From: Sphingobium sp. Z007
Lineage (GTDB): Bacteria; Pseudomonadota; Alphaproteobacteria; Sphingomonadales; Sphingomonadaceae
Reading direction: 5' to 3'
Assembly: GCF_900013425.1 (NCBI RefSeq)
Contig: NZ_FBXK01000001.1
Span: 470,001 to 534,000 of the forward strand
DNA: 64,000 bases
The number at the start of each line of letters is the position of its first letter. The stretch's first letter is position 1. Both the position numbers and the translations under genes were made by a program. Under the pieces are notes generated by a model that saw nothing but the letters and a program-made list of their open reading frames with translations, was not told the DNA's origin and ran no database searches. Of the stretch, positions 43,524 to 51,765 are shown one piece after another.

Positions 43524-44315
43524 ATGGCCCATCCTTTGGCCATGTCGGCGGGCATCATGCCGGAGGCGACACCGGTGCAACTGGTCGAAGCGGCGGCCCA
43601 TGCCGGGTTCGACTATGGCGGCATGTGGATCGAGGTAGCAGACTGGACCGCCGCCACGACGCGAGCGGTCAAGGCGGCGCTGGCGGCGACCGGCCTGCCG
43701 CTGCTGGATGTCGAAGTGGTGTGGATCAAGCCCGGTCCGATCGATCCCGATCATCTGCGCATTGTCGACATCGGCCTGGAACTGGGCGCGCGCAATGTGC
43801 TGTGCGTCAGCAGCGATCCTGATGCGGGCGCGACGCGGGACAAGCTGGCGGCGCTGATGGCGCATGGGGGCAGCAGCATCAGGATCAACCTGGAGTTCGG
43901 CCTGTTCACGGAAGTGAAGACGGTCCAGCAGGCTAGCGCTATCCTGAAGGAGATCGAGGCGCCCAACATGGGGTTGCTCATCGATGCGCTGCACTGGACC
44001 CGGTCTGGCGGCACGCTGGCGGATGTCGCTGCCGTGCCGGTGGGGTGGCTGGGCTATGCGCAATTATGCGATGCGCCGATCCCGGGGGCTGACCCTGGTG
44101 ATGCCGATGCGATCCTGGTCGAGGCCATTGATGGCCGGGTTGCTCTGGGGCGCGGGGGCCTGGCGATAGACGAGTTGCTGGCGGCATTGCCGGACGGATT
44201 GCCAATCGGGATCGAGGAGCGGTCGAAAGTGCTTCGGGACGGCTTTCCCGACTTTAACGCCCGCGCCGCAGAGTTGATGCGGACCAGCCGGGCTTGGCTG
44301 GGCGACCGGGCTTAA
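43524..44315 (+). CDS. Sugar phosphate isomerase/epimerase-like TIM-barrel protein
   Basis: A 263-residue xylose-isomerase-like (AP endonuclease family 2, PF01261) protein: EAAAHAGFDYGGMWIEVADW near the start, LLDVEVVWIKPG, INLEFGLFTEVKTVQQ with an acidic metal ligand, and LLIDALHWTRSGG with a His. Members isomerise sugars or inositols, but relatives in aromatic catabolism act as dehydroshikimate dehydratases or hydroxypyruvate isomerases. Here the operon context is oxygenase plus SDRs, so the substrate is probably not a plain sugar. It is the last gene of the operon and faces the E2 gene, with a hairpin between. Confidence 0.8.
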   Translation: MAHPLAMSAGIMPEATPVQLVEAAAHAGFDYGGMWIEVADWTAATTRAVKAALAATGLPLLDVEVVWIKPGPIDPDHLRIVDIGLELGARNVLCVSSDPDAGATRDKLAALMAHGGSSIRINLEFGLFTEVKTVQQASAILKEIEAPNMGLLIDALHWTRSGGTLADVAAVPVGWLGYAQLCDAPIPGADPGDADAILVEAIDGRVALGRGGLAIDELLAALPDGLPIGIEERSKVLRDGFPDFNARAAELMRTSRAWLGDRA

Positions 44316-44395
44316 GTTCGCATATTTCCCGCCAATCTCGAAATATTATTGCGGTTGACTGATCCTATTTGTGCGTCCGTGGGTCAGTATAGACA

Positions 44396-44423
44396 GGCGG
44401 GGGCATGTAGGACAGCCCCCGCC
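44396..44423. terminator. Hairpin between convergent operons
   Basis: GGCGGGGGC and GCCCCCGCC form a perfect 9-bp stem with a 10-base loop, just 6 bases from the E2 stop and 81 from the TIM-barrel stop. No T run is seen. It probably ends transcription from the minus strand. Confidence 0.5.
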
Positions 44424-44428
44424 CGTCG

Positions 44429-45886
44429 TTATGCCGTCAGCAGCTTCGGGTCTTCGATCAGTTCCTTCAATGTCCGCATGAACGCCGCGCCGACCGCGCC
44501 GTCGATCGCGCGATGATCGCAACTGAGCGACATCTCCACGATTGTCGCGAAGGCCAAGGCGTTGCCGATCTCGATCGGCTGACGGGTGCCAGCGCCCACG
44601 GCCAAAATCGCGCCCTGCGGGGGATTGATGATCGCATCGAACTGGTCGATGCCGAACATGCCCAGATTGCTGATCGAGAAACTGCCGCCCTGAAACTCTT
44701 CGGGCTGCAACTTGCCAGTGCGTGCCTTTTCGGCCAGAGCCTTCACCTCCCGCGATATGGCGGCGACGGACAGCGTGTCGGCGCCCTTGACGATGGGCGT
44801 GATCAGCCCTTTGTCGGTGGCGACTGCCACGGCGATGTCAGCACTGCCAAAACGATGAATCTCGTCGCCATGGACCTGCACATTGACGTCGGGATGCTGT
44901 GCGAGCGCCAGACCGCAGGCGCGGACGATATAATCGTTGATGCTGGGCGCTTCGCCGGTCGCCGCCTTCGCCTGCGCGCGCAGGCCCAGGATCGCGTCGA
45001 TCCGTATCTTCGATCGCAGGTAGAAATGCGGGATGGTCGACTTGCTGTGGCTCAGCGCCTTGGCGATCGCCTTGCGCATCGGCGTCATCTTGATGACCTC
45101 CGCCGCGCCGGAGAGGGGCCGGGCGAAGGTCATGGGGGCGGCGGGTTCTGCCGGGGCAGGTGCCGATGGCTGCACCTGCGAAAGCACGTCTGCCTTGCAG
45201 ATGCGCCCTTTCGGCCCGGTGCCACGGAGGCTGGAAAGATCGACTTTGTGCTGGACAGCCAGCCGTTTGGCCAGCGGGCTGGCATAGACGTCGCCCAGCG
45301 CATTGCCGACTGGGGTCGTATCGACCGCCGCGCCGCCACCGACCGCGACGGGCGGCAGACTGGCCTGCTGCACGTCCTGAAGGGTAATGCGGCCATCGGG
45401 ACCGGACCCCGCGATGTCGGCAATATCGACGCTCTCCGCTTCCGCAAAGGCGCGAGCGGCTGGACTGATATGGGCGTCCGCCGGGATCGTGACGGCCTTT
45501 GCCTCGGGCGGTGCGGCGGGTTGCCCATATCCGGCCGATGGCGGAGGCGACGATGGCGCGGCTGCCTTGGACGCGGGCTTGGCGTCGGCGGGCTGGAAGC
45601 CGGCAATGAACGCCTCGACCTCTTGCGCGGACGGCTTGTCATCGGCGCCGGTCAATACCGCGATCAAATCGCCGACCTGATAGGTGCCGCCCTTTTCCGC
45701 GATCAGGCGCGGGAACATGCCGTCGGCTTCGGCCTCGACCTCATTGGTGATCTTGTCGGTTTCGATGAGCGCCAGCGTGTCGCCCTTCTTGAACGGCTGC
45801 CCTTCGGCGACCATCCATTCGGCGACGACGCCCTCGGTCATTTCAATGCCCCATTTGGGCATGGCGAATGCGCGCAGATTGGCCAT
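44429..45886 (-). CDS. Dihydrolipoamide acyltransferase (E2), AcoC-like, of a 2-oxoacid/acetoin dehydrogenase
   Basis: A 485-residue E2. The single lipoyl domain has ALIETDKITNEVEAEADG with the lipoylated Lys near residue 44. Two peripheral-subunit-binding-like segments follow, HISPAARAFAEAE...DGRITLQDV and YASPLAKRLAVQH...KGRICKADV, where one is usual. The catalytic domain ends with SCDHRAIDGAVGAAF, containing the HxxxD motif. It transfers the acyl group from lipoamide to CoA. It is the last gene of a six-gene minus-strand operon and starts 6 bp after the E1-beta stop. No dihydrolipoamide dehydrogenase (E3) gene is in the window, so E3 must come from elsewhere. Confidence 0.9.
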   Translation of the reverse strand: MANLRAFAMPKWGIEMTEGVVAEWMVAEGQPFKKGDTLALIETDKITNEVEAEADGMFPRLIAEKGGTYQVGDLIAVLTGADDKPSAQEVEAFIAGFQPADAKPASKAAAPSSPPPSAGYGQPAAPPEAKAVTIPADAHISPAARAFAEAESVDIADIAGSGPDGRITLQDVQQASLPPVAVGGGAAVDTTPVGNALGDVYASPLAKRLAVQHKVDLSSLRGTGPKGRICKADVLSQVQPSAPAPAEPAAPMTFARPLSGAAEVIKMTPMRKAIAKALSHSKSTIPHFYLRSKIRIDAILGLRAQAKAATGEAPSINDYIVRACGLALAQHPDVNVQVHGDEIHRFGSADIAVAVATDKGLITPIVKGADTLSVAAISREVKALAEKARTGKLQPEEFQGGSFSISNLGMFGIDQFDAIINPPQGAILAVGAGTRQPIEIGNALAFATIVEMSLSCDHRAIDGAVGAAFMRTLKELIEDPKLLTA

Positions 45887-45892
45887 GGCTGC

Positions 45893-46909
45893 TTATCCCC
45901 GCCTGTAGGACATGGCCTTGACCGCCGCCGCCACGATTTTTTCGGGCGAGGGCAGATAGGCGGATTCAAGTTCGCGGGCGAAGGGCACCGGGCTGTGCGG
46001 GCCGGTCACCATCTCGATCGGCGCGCGCAGGCTGGAAAAGGCCTTGTTGGCGACCAGCGCTGACAGGTCGGTGGCAAAGCTGCAACGCGGCGGCGACTCG
46101 TCCACGATCAGCAAGCGGCCGGTCCGCTCGACGCTGTCCAATATCGCTTCTTCGTCCAGCGGGCTGGTGGTGCGCAGGTCGATCAGGTCGCAACCGATGC
46201 CGTCCTGCGCTAATTCCGCCGCCGCCTTCTCGGCGAAACCGACCATCATGCCGGTGGCCAGCACGGTGATGTCGTCGCCCTGCGTCACCTGCCGCGCATG
46301 GCCGAAGGGGATCAGATAGTCGCCGTCGGGCACTTCGCCCTTCACGCCATACAGCGCCTTATGCTCCAGGAAGATGACCGGATCGTCGTCGCGGATCGCC
46401 TGGGCGAGCAGGCCCTTGGTGTCGGCGGCGGTCGAGGGCATGACCACCTTCAAACCCGGCATCGCCGTCACCATCGCGTGGATCGATTGGCTGTGCTGGG
46501 GCGCGGCGTTATAGCCGCCACCATAGGGCATACGGATCACGATCGGGCATTTGGTCTTGCCGCCGAACATATAGCGGAACTTGGCGACCTGGTTCCAGAT
46601 CTGGTCCATGCAGACGCCGATAAAGTCGGCGAACATGATTTCGGCGATGGCGCGCTTGCCGGTCAGCGAAGCGCCCGCCGCCGCGCCGATGATGGCGCTT
46701 TCGGAAATGGGCGTGTCGATCACCCGGTCGGAGCCATATTTGGCCCAAAGCCCGCCCGACGTGCCCCAGATGCCGCCGATTGCTTCGGGGCCACCGGGCG
46801 AACCCATGCCGCCGACGATATCTTCGCCCAGCATGATGACGTTCTCGTCGCGGGCCATTTCCTCGTCGATCGTGTCGCGAATGACGTCGCGGATCATTTT
46901 CACTGCCAT
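45893..46909 (-). CDS. 2-oxoacid/acetoin dehydrogenase E1 beta subunit
   Basis: A 338-residue E1-beta. The start ATG at 46909 gives MAVKMIRDVIRDTIDEEMARD and avoids overlap with the E1-alpha gene, unlike the longer open frame from 46954. VIMLGEDIVG, GVCMDQIWNQVAKFRYMFGG, VRMPYGGGYNAAPQHSQS and DLRTTSPLDEEAIL are typical of the transketolase-like beta chains of pyruvate, branched-chain and acetoin dehydrogenases. It forms the thiamine-diphosphate E1 with the alpha subunit encoded just upstream. The sequence resembles AcoB and pyruvate dehydrogenase beta about equally, so the actual 2-oxo or diketone substrate is open. Confidence 0.92.
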   Translation of the reverse strand: MAVKMIRDVIRDTIDEEMARDENVIMLGEDIVGGMGSPGGPEAIGGIWGTSGGLWAKYGSDRVIDTPISESAIIGAAAGASLTGKRAIAEIMFADFIGVCMDQIWNQVAKFRYMFGGKTKCPIVIRMPYGGGYNAAPQHSQSIHAMVTAMPGLKVVMPSTAADTKGLLAQAIRDDDPVIFLEHKALYGVKGEVPDGDYLIPFGHARQVTQGDDITVLATGMMVGFAEKAAAELAQDGIGCDLIDLRTTSPLDEEAILDSVERTGRLLIVDESPPRCSFATDLSALVANKAFSSLRAPIEMVTGPHSPVPFARELESAYLPSPEKIVAAAVKAMSYRRG

Positions 46910-46928
46910 GATGGAATAATCTTTCGCG

Positions 46929-47891
46929 TCAGTAGCTGATATAGACGTCTTCAAGGACGTGGTCGGCCGTGGGGCGGGCGGCGGCCTTGGATTCGGCGAC
47001 GGCGCGGTCGATCAGCGCCGTCACTTCCGCGTCCAGTGCGTCGAGCACCGCGCCTTCCAGCAGCTTGGCCTCCATCACCTTGGTGCGAAAGACCTTGAGG
47101 CAATCGCGTTCCTCGCGCAGGCGATCCAGTTCGCCCTTGCCGCGATAGCGCTGCGGATCGCCCTCGAAATGGCCGAAGAAGCGTTCGCAATCCAGTTCGA
47201 TGGAGGCCGGGCCGTTACCTGCCTTGCAATAGGCGATCAGCTCCCGCATCGCCTCATAGACCGAGAAGAAATCAATGCCGTCGGCCTTGATCGCCTTCAT
47301 GCCGAAGGCCGCGGCACGGGTCGTCATGCTTTCCGCGCCGACGGCGTAGGATTCGCCGGTATGTTCGGAATAATGGTTATTTTCGAACACGAAGATGACC
47401 GGCAGTTTCAGCACCACGGCCATATTCATCGCTTCGAACGTCGTACCCTGGTTGCAGGCACCGTCGCCGGAAAAGGCGATCGAGACATTGCCGGTCCCCT
47501 TGGCCGTGATGCCCGCGCCCACTGCGATCGGCGCGCCCGCGCCGACGATGCCGTTGGCGCCCAGCATCCCCTTGGTCACGTCGGCGATGTGCATGGAGCC
47601 GCTCTTGCCCTTGCACAGCCCTTCGCTGGAGCCATAAATCTCCTTCATCATGCCGACCACGTCGCATCCCTTGGCGATGCAATGGCCATGGCCGCGATGG
47701 GTGGAGATGATGAAGTCCTGCGCGTCCAGATGTTCGCACACGCCCACGGCGCAGGCTTCCTGCCCTGCATAGAGATGTGTGAAACCGGCGATTTCGCCCA
47801 GCGCGATTTCGTCATGCAGCCGATCCTCGAACACCCGGATCGTCTTCATCTGGCGATAGGCCTGTAACAGGGCTTCGCGGCTAAGCTGCAT
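46929..47891 (-). CDS. 2-oxoacid/acetoin dehydrogenase E1 alpha subunit
   Basis: A 320-residue thiamine-diphosphate-binding chain. THRGHGHCIAKG, KGKSGSMHIADVTKGMLGANGIVG and the ThDP motif SGDGACNQGTTFEAMNMA...FENN are all as in AcoA/PdhA. Missing regulatory loops and short length fit the acetoin-dehydrogenase branch (AcoA about 320-330 residues). It catalyses oxidative cleavage of a 2-oxo acid or alpha-hydroxyketone with acyl transfer to E2. The gene lies 30 bp after an acyl-CoA dehydrogenase gene and in one operon with a thiolase-like gene, an uncommon setting for such a complex. Confidence 0.92.
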   Translation of the reverse strand: MQLSREALLQAYRQMKTIRVFEDRLHDEIALGEIAGFTHLYAGQEACAVGVCEHLDAQDFIISTHRGHGHCIAKGCDVVGMMKEIYGSSEGLCKGKSGSMHIADVTKGMLGANGIVGAGAPIAVGAGITAKGTGNVSIAFSGDGACNQGTTFEAMNMAVVLKLPVIFVFENNHYSEHTGESYAVGAESMTTRAAAFGMKAIKADGIDFFSVYEAMRELIAYCKAGNGPASIELDCERFFGHFEGDPQRYRGKGELDRLREERDCLKVFRTKVMEAKLLEGAVLDALDAEVTALIDRAVAESKAAARPTADHVLEDVYISY

Positions 47892-47921
47892 GTCGTCCGT
47901 CTCCCATGATGGTGTCGCAGG

Positions 47922-49130
47922 TCACAGACCCAGCACCGTTTTGGCGATGATAGTGCGCTGGACCTCGTTCGTCCCGCCAAAGATGGTCCAGGCGCGGCTG
48001 TTGAGATAGCGGGGTGAGGCGACCTGCGCGGCCTTGTCGCGCAACGGTTCGGGCGCGCCATTGCCATAGAGCGGGCGACGTTCCTCCAGCGCCAGGCCGG
48101 CATAGCCGTAGAGCCGCACGGCCAGGCCATCGACCTGCTGGCGCAGGGTGGAGGCGACCATCTTGCAGAGCGAGGTTTGCGGGCCGGGCGGCAGGCCTTT
48201 CGCCATTTCCGCCAGGATGCGCAATTCGGTCATCTCCAACGCCTGCGCCTCCAGTTCGGTGCGGCCGATGGCGGCCATGAACGCGCTATCGTCCGCCATG
48301 CATCCGCCCAGGCCGTCCGGCTCCTGGCCCGCGGCTTGGCGCAATTTCTGGAGGTCGGACAGCAATTTTGGCGCATGGCAGGCGCCGCCGCGTTCGTTTT
48401 CCAGCAGGAATTTGGCGATCGTCCAGCCGCCGCCTTCCTCCCCCACCAGATTGTCTAGCGGCGCGACGACATCGTCCAGATAGACTTCGTTGACCTCATG
48501 ATCGCCGGCCAGGCCGATGATCGGACGGACCTCCACGCCGGGCTGGTTCATGTCGATCAGGATGAAGCTGATGCCCGCCTGCGGCTTGGCCGCGGGATCG
48601 GTGCGCAGCAGGCAGAAGATGTGGGTCGCGTGCTGGGCATGGGTGGTCCACAGTTTGCGGCCGTTGATGATATAATGATCGCCCTTGCGCTCCGCCTTGC
48701 TCTTGAGGCTGGCGAGATCAGACCCGGCACCGGGTTCGGAAAAACCCTGGCACCAGTAATCGGTGCCGTCCAGGATACGGGGCAGGATCGTCGCCTTCTG
48801 CTCCGCCGTGCCGAAGCGGCAGATGACCGGGCCAAGCAGCTTGAGGCTGAGCACCGGCAGGCTGGGCGCATCGGCGAGCGCACATTCCTTCTCGAAGATA
48901 TAGCGCTGGGTCATGGTCCAGCCGGTGCCGCCGCAATCGACGGGCCAGTTATAGGCGAGCCAGCCCTTGGCGTGCAGGATCGCCTGCCATTCGCGGCCGA
49001 TATCGGGCTCGACGAAGACCGTGGGGGTGGCCTGCATCCCCGCGCGCAGATGGTCGGGCAGGTGCTCGTCCAGAAAGGCGCGCACCTCGGCGCGGAAGGC
49101 TTCGTCTTCGGGGGTGAAATGCAGGTCCAT
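47922..49130 (-). CDS. Acyl-CoA dehydrogenase (long FadE-type subunit)
   Basis: A 402-residue acyl-CoA dehydrogenase. The N-terminus MDLHFTPEDEAFRAEVRAFLDEHLP, the loop CQGFSEPGAGSDLASL (about 130-145) and WTIFGGTNEVQRTIIAKTVL at the end are typical of FadE proteins of steroid and bile-acid pathways. The position of the usual catalytic Glu in the YEG motif is occupied by Gly; in such subfamilies the base lies elsewhere or in a partner subunit (ChsE1-ChsE2 type alpha2beta2 enzymes). A different, shorter acyl-CoA dehydrogenase at 51967 could be that partner. It starts 6 bp from the end of the thiolase-like gene. Confidence 0.9.
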   Translation of the reverse strand: MDLHFTPEDEAFRAEVRAFLDEHLPDHLRAGMQATPTVFVEPDIGREWQAILHAKGWLAYNWPVDCGGTGWTMTQRYIFEKECALADAPSLPVLSLKLLGPVICRFGTAEQKATILPRILDGTDYWCQGFSEPGAGSDLASLKSKAERKGDHYIINGRKLWTTHAQHATHIFCLLRTDPAAKPQAGISFILIDMNQPGVEVRPIIGLAGDHEVNEVYLDDVVAPLDNLVGEEGGGWTIAKFLLENERGGACHAPKLLSDLQKLRQAAGQEPDGLGGCMADDSAFMAAIGRTELEAQALEMTELRILAEMAKGLPPGPQTSLCKMVASTLRQQVDGLAVRLYGYAGLALEERRPLYGNGAPEPLRDKAAQVASPRYLNSRAWTIFGGTNEVQRTIIAKTVLGL

Positions 49131-49136
49131 AAGCCG

Positions 49137-50282
49137 TCAGCGCTGGAGGATGGTCACGCCGGAAATACCGGGCGCGCCGTAAACATGGGTGTAGGCGGTC
49201 TTGGGATTGCCCGGCACCTGGCGGCCGCCGCCATGCCCGCGCAACTGGATGACATTTTCATAGACCTGCCTCAGGCCGGACGCGCCGATCGGCTCGCCAC
49301 AGGCCAGGCAGCCGCCATCGGTATTGACCGGCAGCTTGCCGTCGATCCGGCTCCAGCCCTGCGCCAGCCATTCTTCCTGTTCGCCATCCTTGCAAAAGCC
49401 GTTTTCGGCCATGTGCATGATTTCCGCGCCGGACTCCGTGTCCTGCAATTGTGCGACGTCGATATCCTCCGGGCCGACGCCCGCCATCGCATAGGCGGCG
49501 GCAGAGGCGAGCAGGGTCGGCGCGCCGCCGCGCTCGATATCCAGGCCGGGCGCGAACACCTCGAACGATCCGGGCGGGCGGGTGCGGATCGCCGCCGCCT
49601 TGACGCGGACATCGGCGCGGCCCAGTTCGCGCGCCTTCTTCTCACTCGCCAGGATCAGCGCGACGCCGCCCTCGGCGGGCGAACAGAACATATATTTGGT
49701 CAGCGGATCGTTGATCATCGGCGCGTTCAGAATGGTGTCGATATCGACCGGCGCGCGGCGCCAGGCATGATCGGCGTGGACCGCATTGTTGAACGCCTTT
49801 TCCGATACGCGGCCCAGCGACTGGCTCGTGATGCCATGATGCGCCATATAGCGTTGCAGCTTCATCGCGAAAAACTGGGTCGTGACCATCAGGCCGACCG
49901 ATCCATACCAGTCGGGCAGGCTATAATCGGCGGGCATCGCGTTGAACGCGCCGCGTGGATGTTTGTCGAAGCCCAACGCGATGCCGATGTCATATTGGCC
50001 GGACGCGATGCCCTGCCACGCGCCGATCATCGCCGACCCGCCGGTCGCGCAGCCATTTTTGACGTTGATGAATGGCAGGCCGGTTAGGCCCAACTCATTG
50101 ACGATCGTGTCGGCGTTACCCGATGCATCGGAGCCGCCGAAACCGAACTGGATGTCGCTCCAGGCGACACCGGCGTCCGCCATCGCGGCGCGGGCGGCAT
50201 AAGCGCCCTGCTGCAGGCCCGAAAGGCCATCGGTGCGCCCGAATGGGTGGATGCCGACGCCGACGATGAAGACTTCAGCCAT
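49137..50282 (-). CDS. Thiolase-like protein of the SCP2/Ltp2 group
   Basis: A 381-residue thiolase-fold protein; the start at 50282 (MAEVFIVGVGIHPFG) is chosen because upstream codons lack homology. VKNGCATGGSAMIGA keeps a Cys at the nucleophile position (Cys78). However, the C-terminal GHP motif that supplies the catalytic His is GEP (GGCLACGEPIGASG, Glu330), and no second Cys-containing CxG motif is present near the end. Ltp2-type steroid retro-aldolases show comparable loss of thiolase residues and need a DUF35 partner, which is encoded just upstream with 8-bp overlap. It may therefore be a retro-aldolase, a thiolase variant, or an acyltransferase. Tight operon structure suggests co-function with the acyl-CoA dehydrogenase. 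Confidence 0.88.
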   Translation of the reverse strand: MAEVFIVGVGIHPFGRTDGLSGLQQGAYAARAAMADAGVAWSDIQFGFGGSDASGNADTIVNELGLTGLPFINVKNGCATGGSAMIGAWQGIASGQYDIGIALGFDKHPRGAFNAMPADYSLPDWYGSVGLMVTTQFFAMKLQRYMAHHGITSQSLGRVSEKAFNNAVHADHAWRRAPVDIDTILNAPMINDPLTKYMFCSPAEGGVALILASEKKARELGRADVRVKAAAIRTRPPGSFEVFAPGLDIERGGAPTLLASAAAYAMAGVGPEDIDVAQLQDTESGAEIMHMAENGFCKDGEQEEWLAQGWSRIDGKLPVNTDGGCLACGEPIGASGLRQVYENVIQLRGHGGGRQVPGNPKTAYTHVYGAPGISGVTILQR

Positions 50283-50727
50283 GCTGCTTGTCCTCCCCAA
50301 ACGGGGCAAAGGCATAGGTGACGACGGTGCGACCCGAAGCGTCGGTGGCAAAGGGGATGATGACGGTTTCCATCTCCATGCCGATGCGGATCGCATCGAA
50401 AGCGACGCCCACGATCCGGGTTTCGACGATCACTGCGCCGGGCAATTCGACATAGCCGATGGCGAAGGGTTCGAACGCTTCCGGGCCGATATAAGGCGGG
50501 GTTTTGGGCCGGAAACGCTGAATGGTCCAGGACCAGACACGACCGCGCGGCGGCAGGTCGATCTCTTCGAAACGGGGATTGGCGACGGGGCAGGGGAAGA
50601 CGATGCGGCCTGTTTCGCGATCGCGCCCGCCGATCAGATGCGGTTGCGGCTGCGCGGCGAAAAGGCCGTCTGCAACGGCAACGCTATCGAGGCTGGCGAT
50701 GTCGGTGATGGTTCCGCTCCCTGGCAT
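50275..50727 (-). CDS. DUF35 OB-fold (Zn-ribbon-type) protein
   Basis: A 150-residue DUF35/OB-fold protein: LIGGRDRETGRIVFPCPV, then PPRGRVWSWTIQRFRPKTPPYIG, FAIGYVELPGAVIVETRI. DUF35 proteins normally begin with a rubredoxin-like zinc ribbon with four Cys followed by an OB fold. Here only one Cys remains in the ribbon region (FPCPVANPRF), so zinc binding is probably lost. Such proteins pair with SCP2-thiolases and with Ltp2 and stabilise or open their active sites. It is the first gene of the six-gene operon and overlaps the thiolase-like gene by 8 bases. The ATG at 50727 has no strong ribosome site. Confidence 0.85.
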   Translation of the reverse strand: MPGSGTITDIASLDSVAVADGLFAAQPQPHLIGGRDRETGRIVFPCPVANPRFEEIDLPPRGRVWSWTIQRFRPKTPPYIGPEAFEPFAIGYVELPGAVIVETRIVGVAFDAIRIGMEMETVIIPFATDASGRTVVTYAFAPFGEDKQHG

Positions 50728-50815
50728 GCTTGTCTGTCACGACTATGGAAATGCGGGCGGGCAAATGCTGCTGTAAGAAAGCATAGGTTACCGATGACGG
50801 CCGGGTCGTTTGGCA

Positions 50816-50848
50816 AGAAAAAGCCCGCCGCGGCGGTGCCGGGCGGGC
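50816..50848 (-). terminator. Rho-independent terminator after the luxR-type gene
   Basis: On the minus strand GCCCGCC and GGCGGGC form the stem and CTTTTTCTT follows. It lies 27 bases past the stop of the LuxR-type regulator, ahead of the DUF35 operon, so the operon must have its own promoter within 50728-50815. Confidence 0.75.
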
Positions 50849-50874
50849 CATGTTTCTTCGAGATGTCGAGCCGA

Positions 50875-51765
50875 TCAGTTGGCGGCGGTGGCCCCCATAA
50901 TCTCGTGATTATTCGGCGTGGTCACCGTGGCGACGCTGCCCAGATAGCCGAGCTGGGTCGCCTTGAACACGGTTTGGCTGCGGTTGACCGCTTCCAATTT
51001 GGTGGCGGCATTATGGATGTGGAAGCGCACCGTGGCGCAACTGCGCGCCAGAATCATCGAGATCTCCACATCGGTCTTGCCGACCGCTGCCCAGCGCAGA
51101 CATTCCACTTCCCGCTTGGACAGGCGGCAATTGGTGGGGATCCACGGCCGTTGGCTGGTGACGCGCGAATAGCCGCCGACGAAGCGGCGGCTGTGATATT
51201 CCAGTTGATCGGCGTAAAGGTCGAACTCGCGGGACAGGTCTTCGCGCGCATCGTCCAATGGTGAGAAGCTGACCGCGCCGATCTGGCCGAAGGGCAGGTG
51301 GATCGGCACGACGATGACGGCGCTGGCGTTCACCTGCTCGCTGAAATGCGACAGGTCGATCTGGCCGAGCAGCGGGTTGTGAGCGCGGGTGTGGATGCCA
51401 TAGGCGTTGACCCAGAAGGGATCGCTTTCATAACGGCAGGCGAAGGGCAGGGGAGAACTGAGCGCAAGCAACGGCTTCTTCCACCATTGCTCCTTGGTCG
51501 ATGGCCAGCCGAACACGGAGTGGGCCAGCACATTGCCGTCCGCATCGCACATCGGCATCTTGGACGCGATATTGGCGCAGGCGGCGACGCGGAAATTGCC
51601 GACATCCATAGCGATGTCGCGCAACGCCTGCGCCGCGGGCAATATATCGGCCGGCGTCGCAATCGCGGTGGGAACATGCCTGTCGAAACGAGCGTCGGGG
51701 CCGATCTGCGTCGGGGTTCCGCCGTCGTTTGAACAGGCGACGGATGTGTCGCCTAATCTCTCCAT
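50875..51765 (-). CDS. LuxR-family transcriptional regulator (solo-type)
   Basis: A 296-residue protein with a C-terminal GerE/LuxR helix-turn-helix: LSKREVECLRWAAVGKTDVEISMILARSCATVRFHIHNAATKLEAVNRSQ. The N-terminal 200 residues, including FACRYESDPFWVNAYGIHTRAHNPLLGQIDLSHF, look like the autoinducer-binding LuxR domain, but the acyl-homoserine-lactone pocket residues cannot be confirmed, and no LuxI synthase lies nearby. It could sense a pathway intermediate or be a LuxR solo. It lies upstream of the DUF35-thiolase operon in the same direction and is divergent from an acyl-CoA dehydrogenase gene, so it is the likely local regulator. A TTG at 51771 is an alternative start. Confidence 0.87.
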   Translation of the reverse strand: MERLGDTSVACSNDGGTPTQIGPDARFDRHVPTAIATPADILPAAQALRDIAMDVGNFRVAACANIASKMPMCDADGNVLAHSVFGWPSTKEQWWKKPLLALSSPLPFACRYESDPFWVNAYGIHTRAHNPLLGQIDLSHFSEQVNASAVIVVPIHLPFGQIGAVSFSPLDDAREDLSREFDLYADQLEYHSRRFVGGYSRVTSQRPWIPTNCRLSKREVECLRWAAVGKTDVEISMILARSCATVRFHIHNAATKLEAVNRSQTVFKATQLGYLGSVATVTTPNNHEIMGATAAN

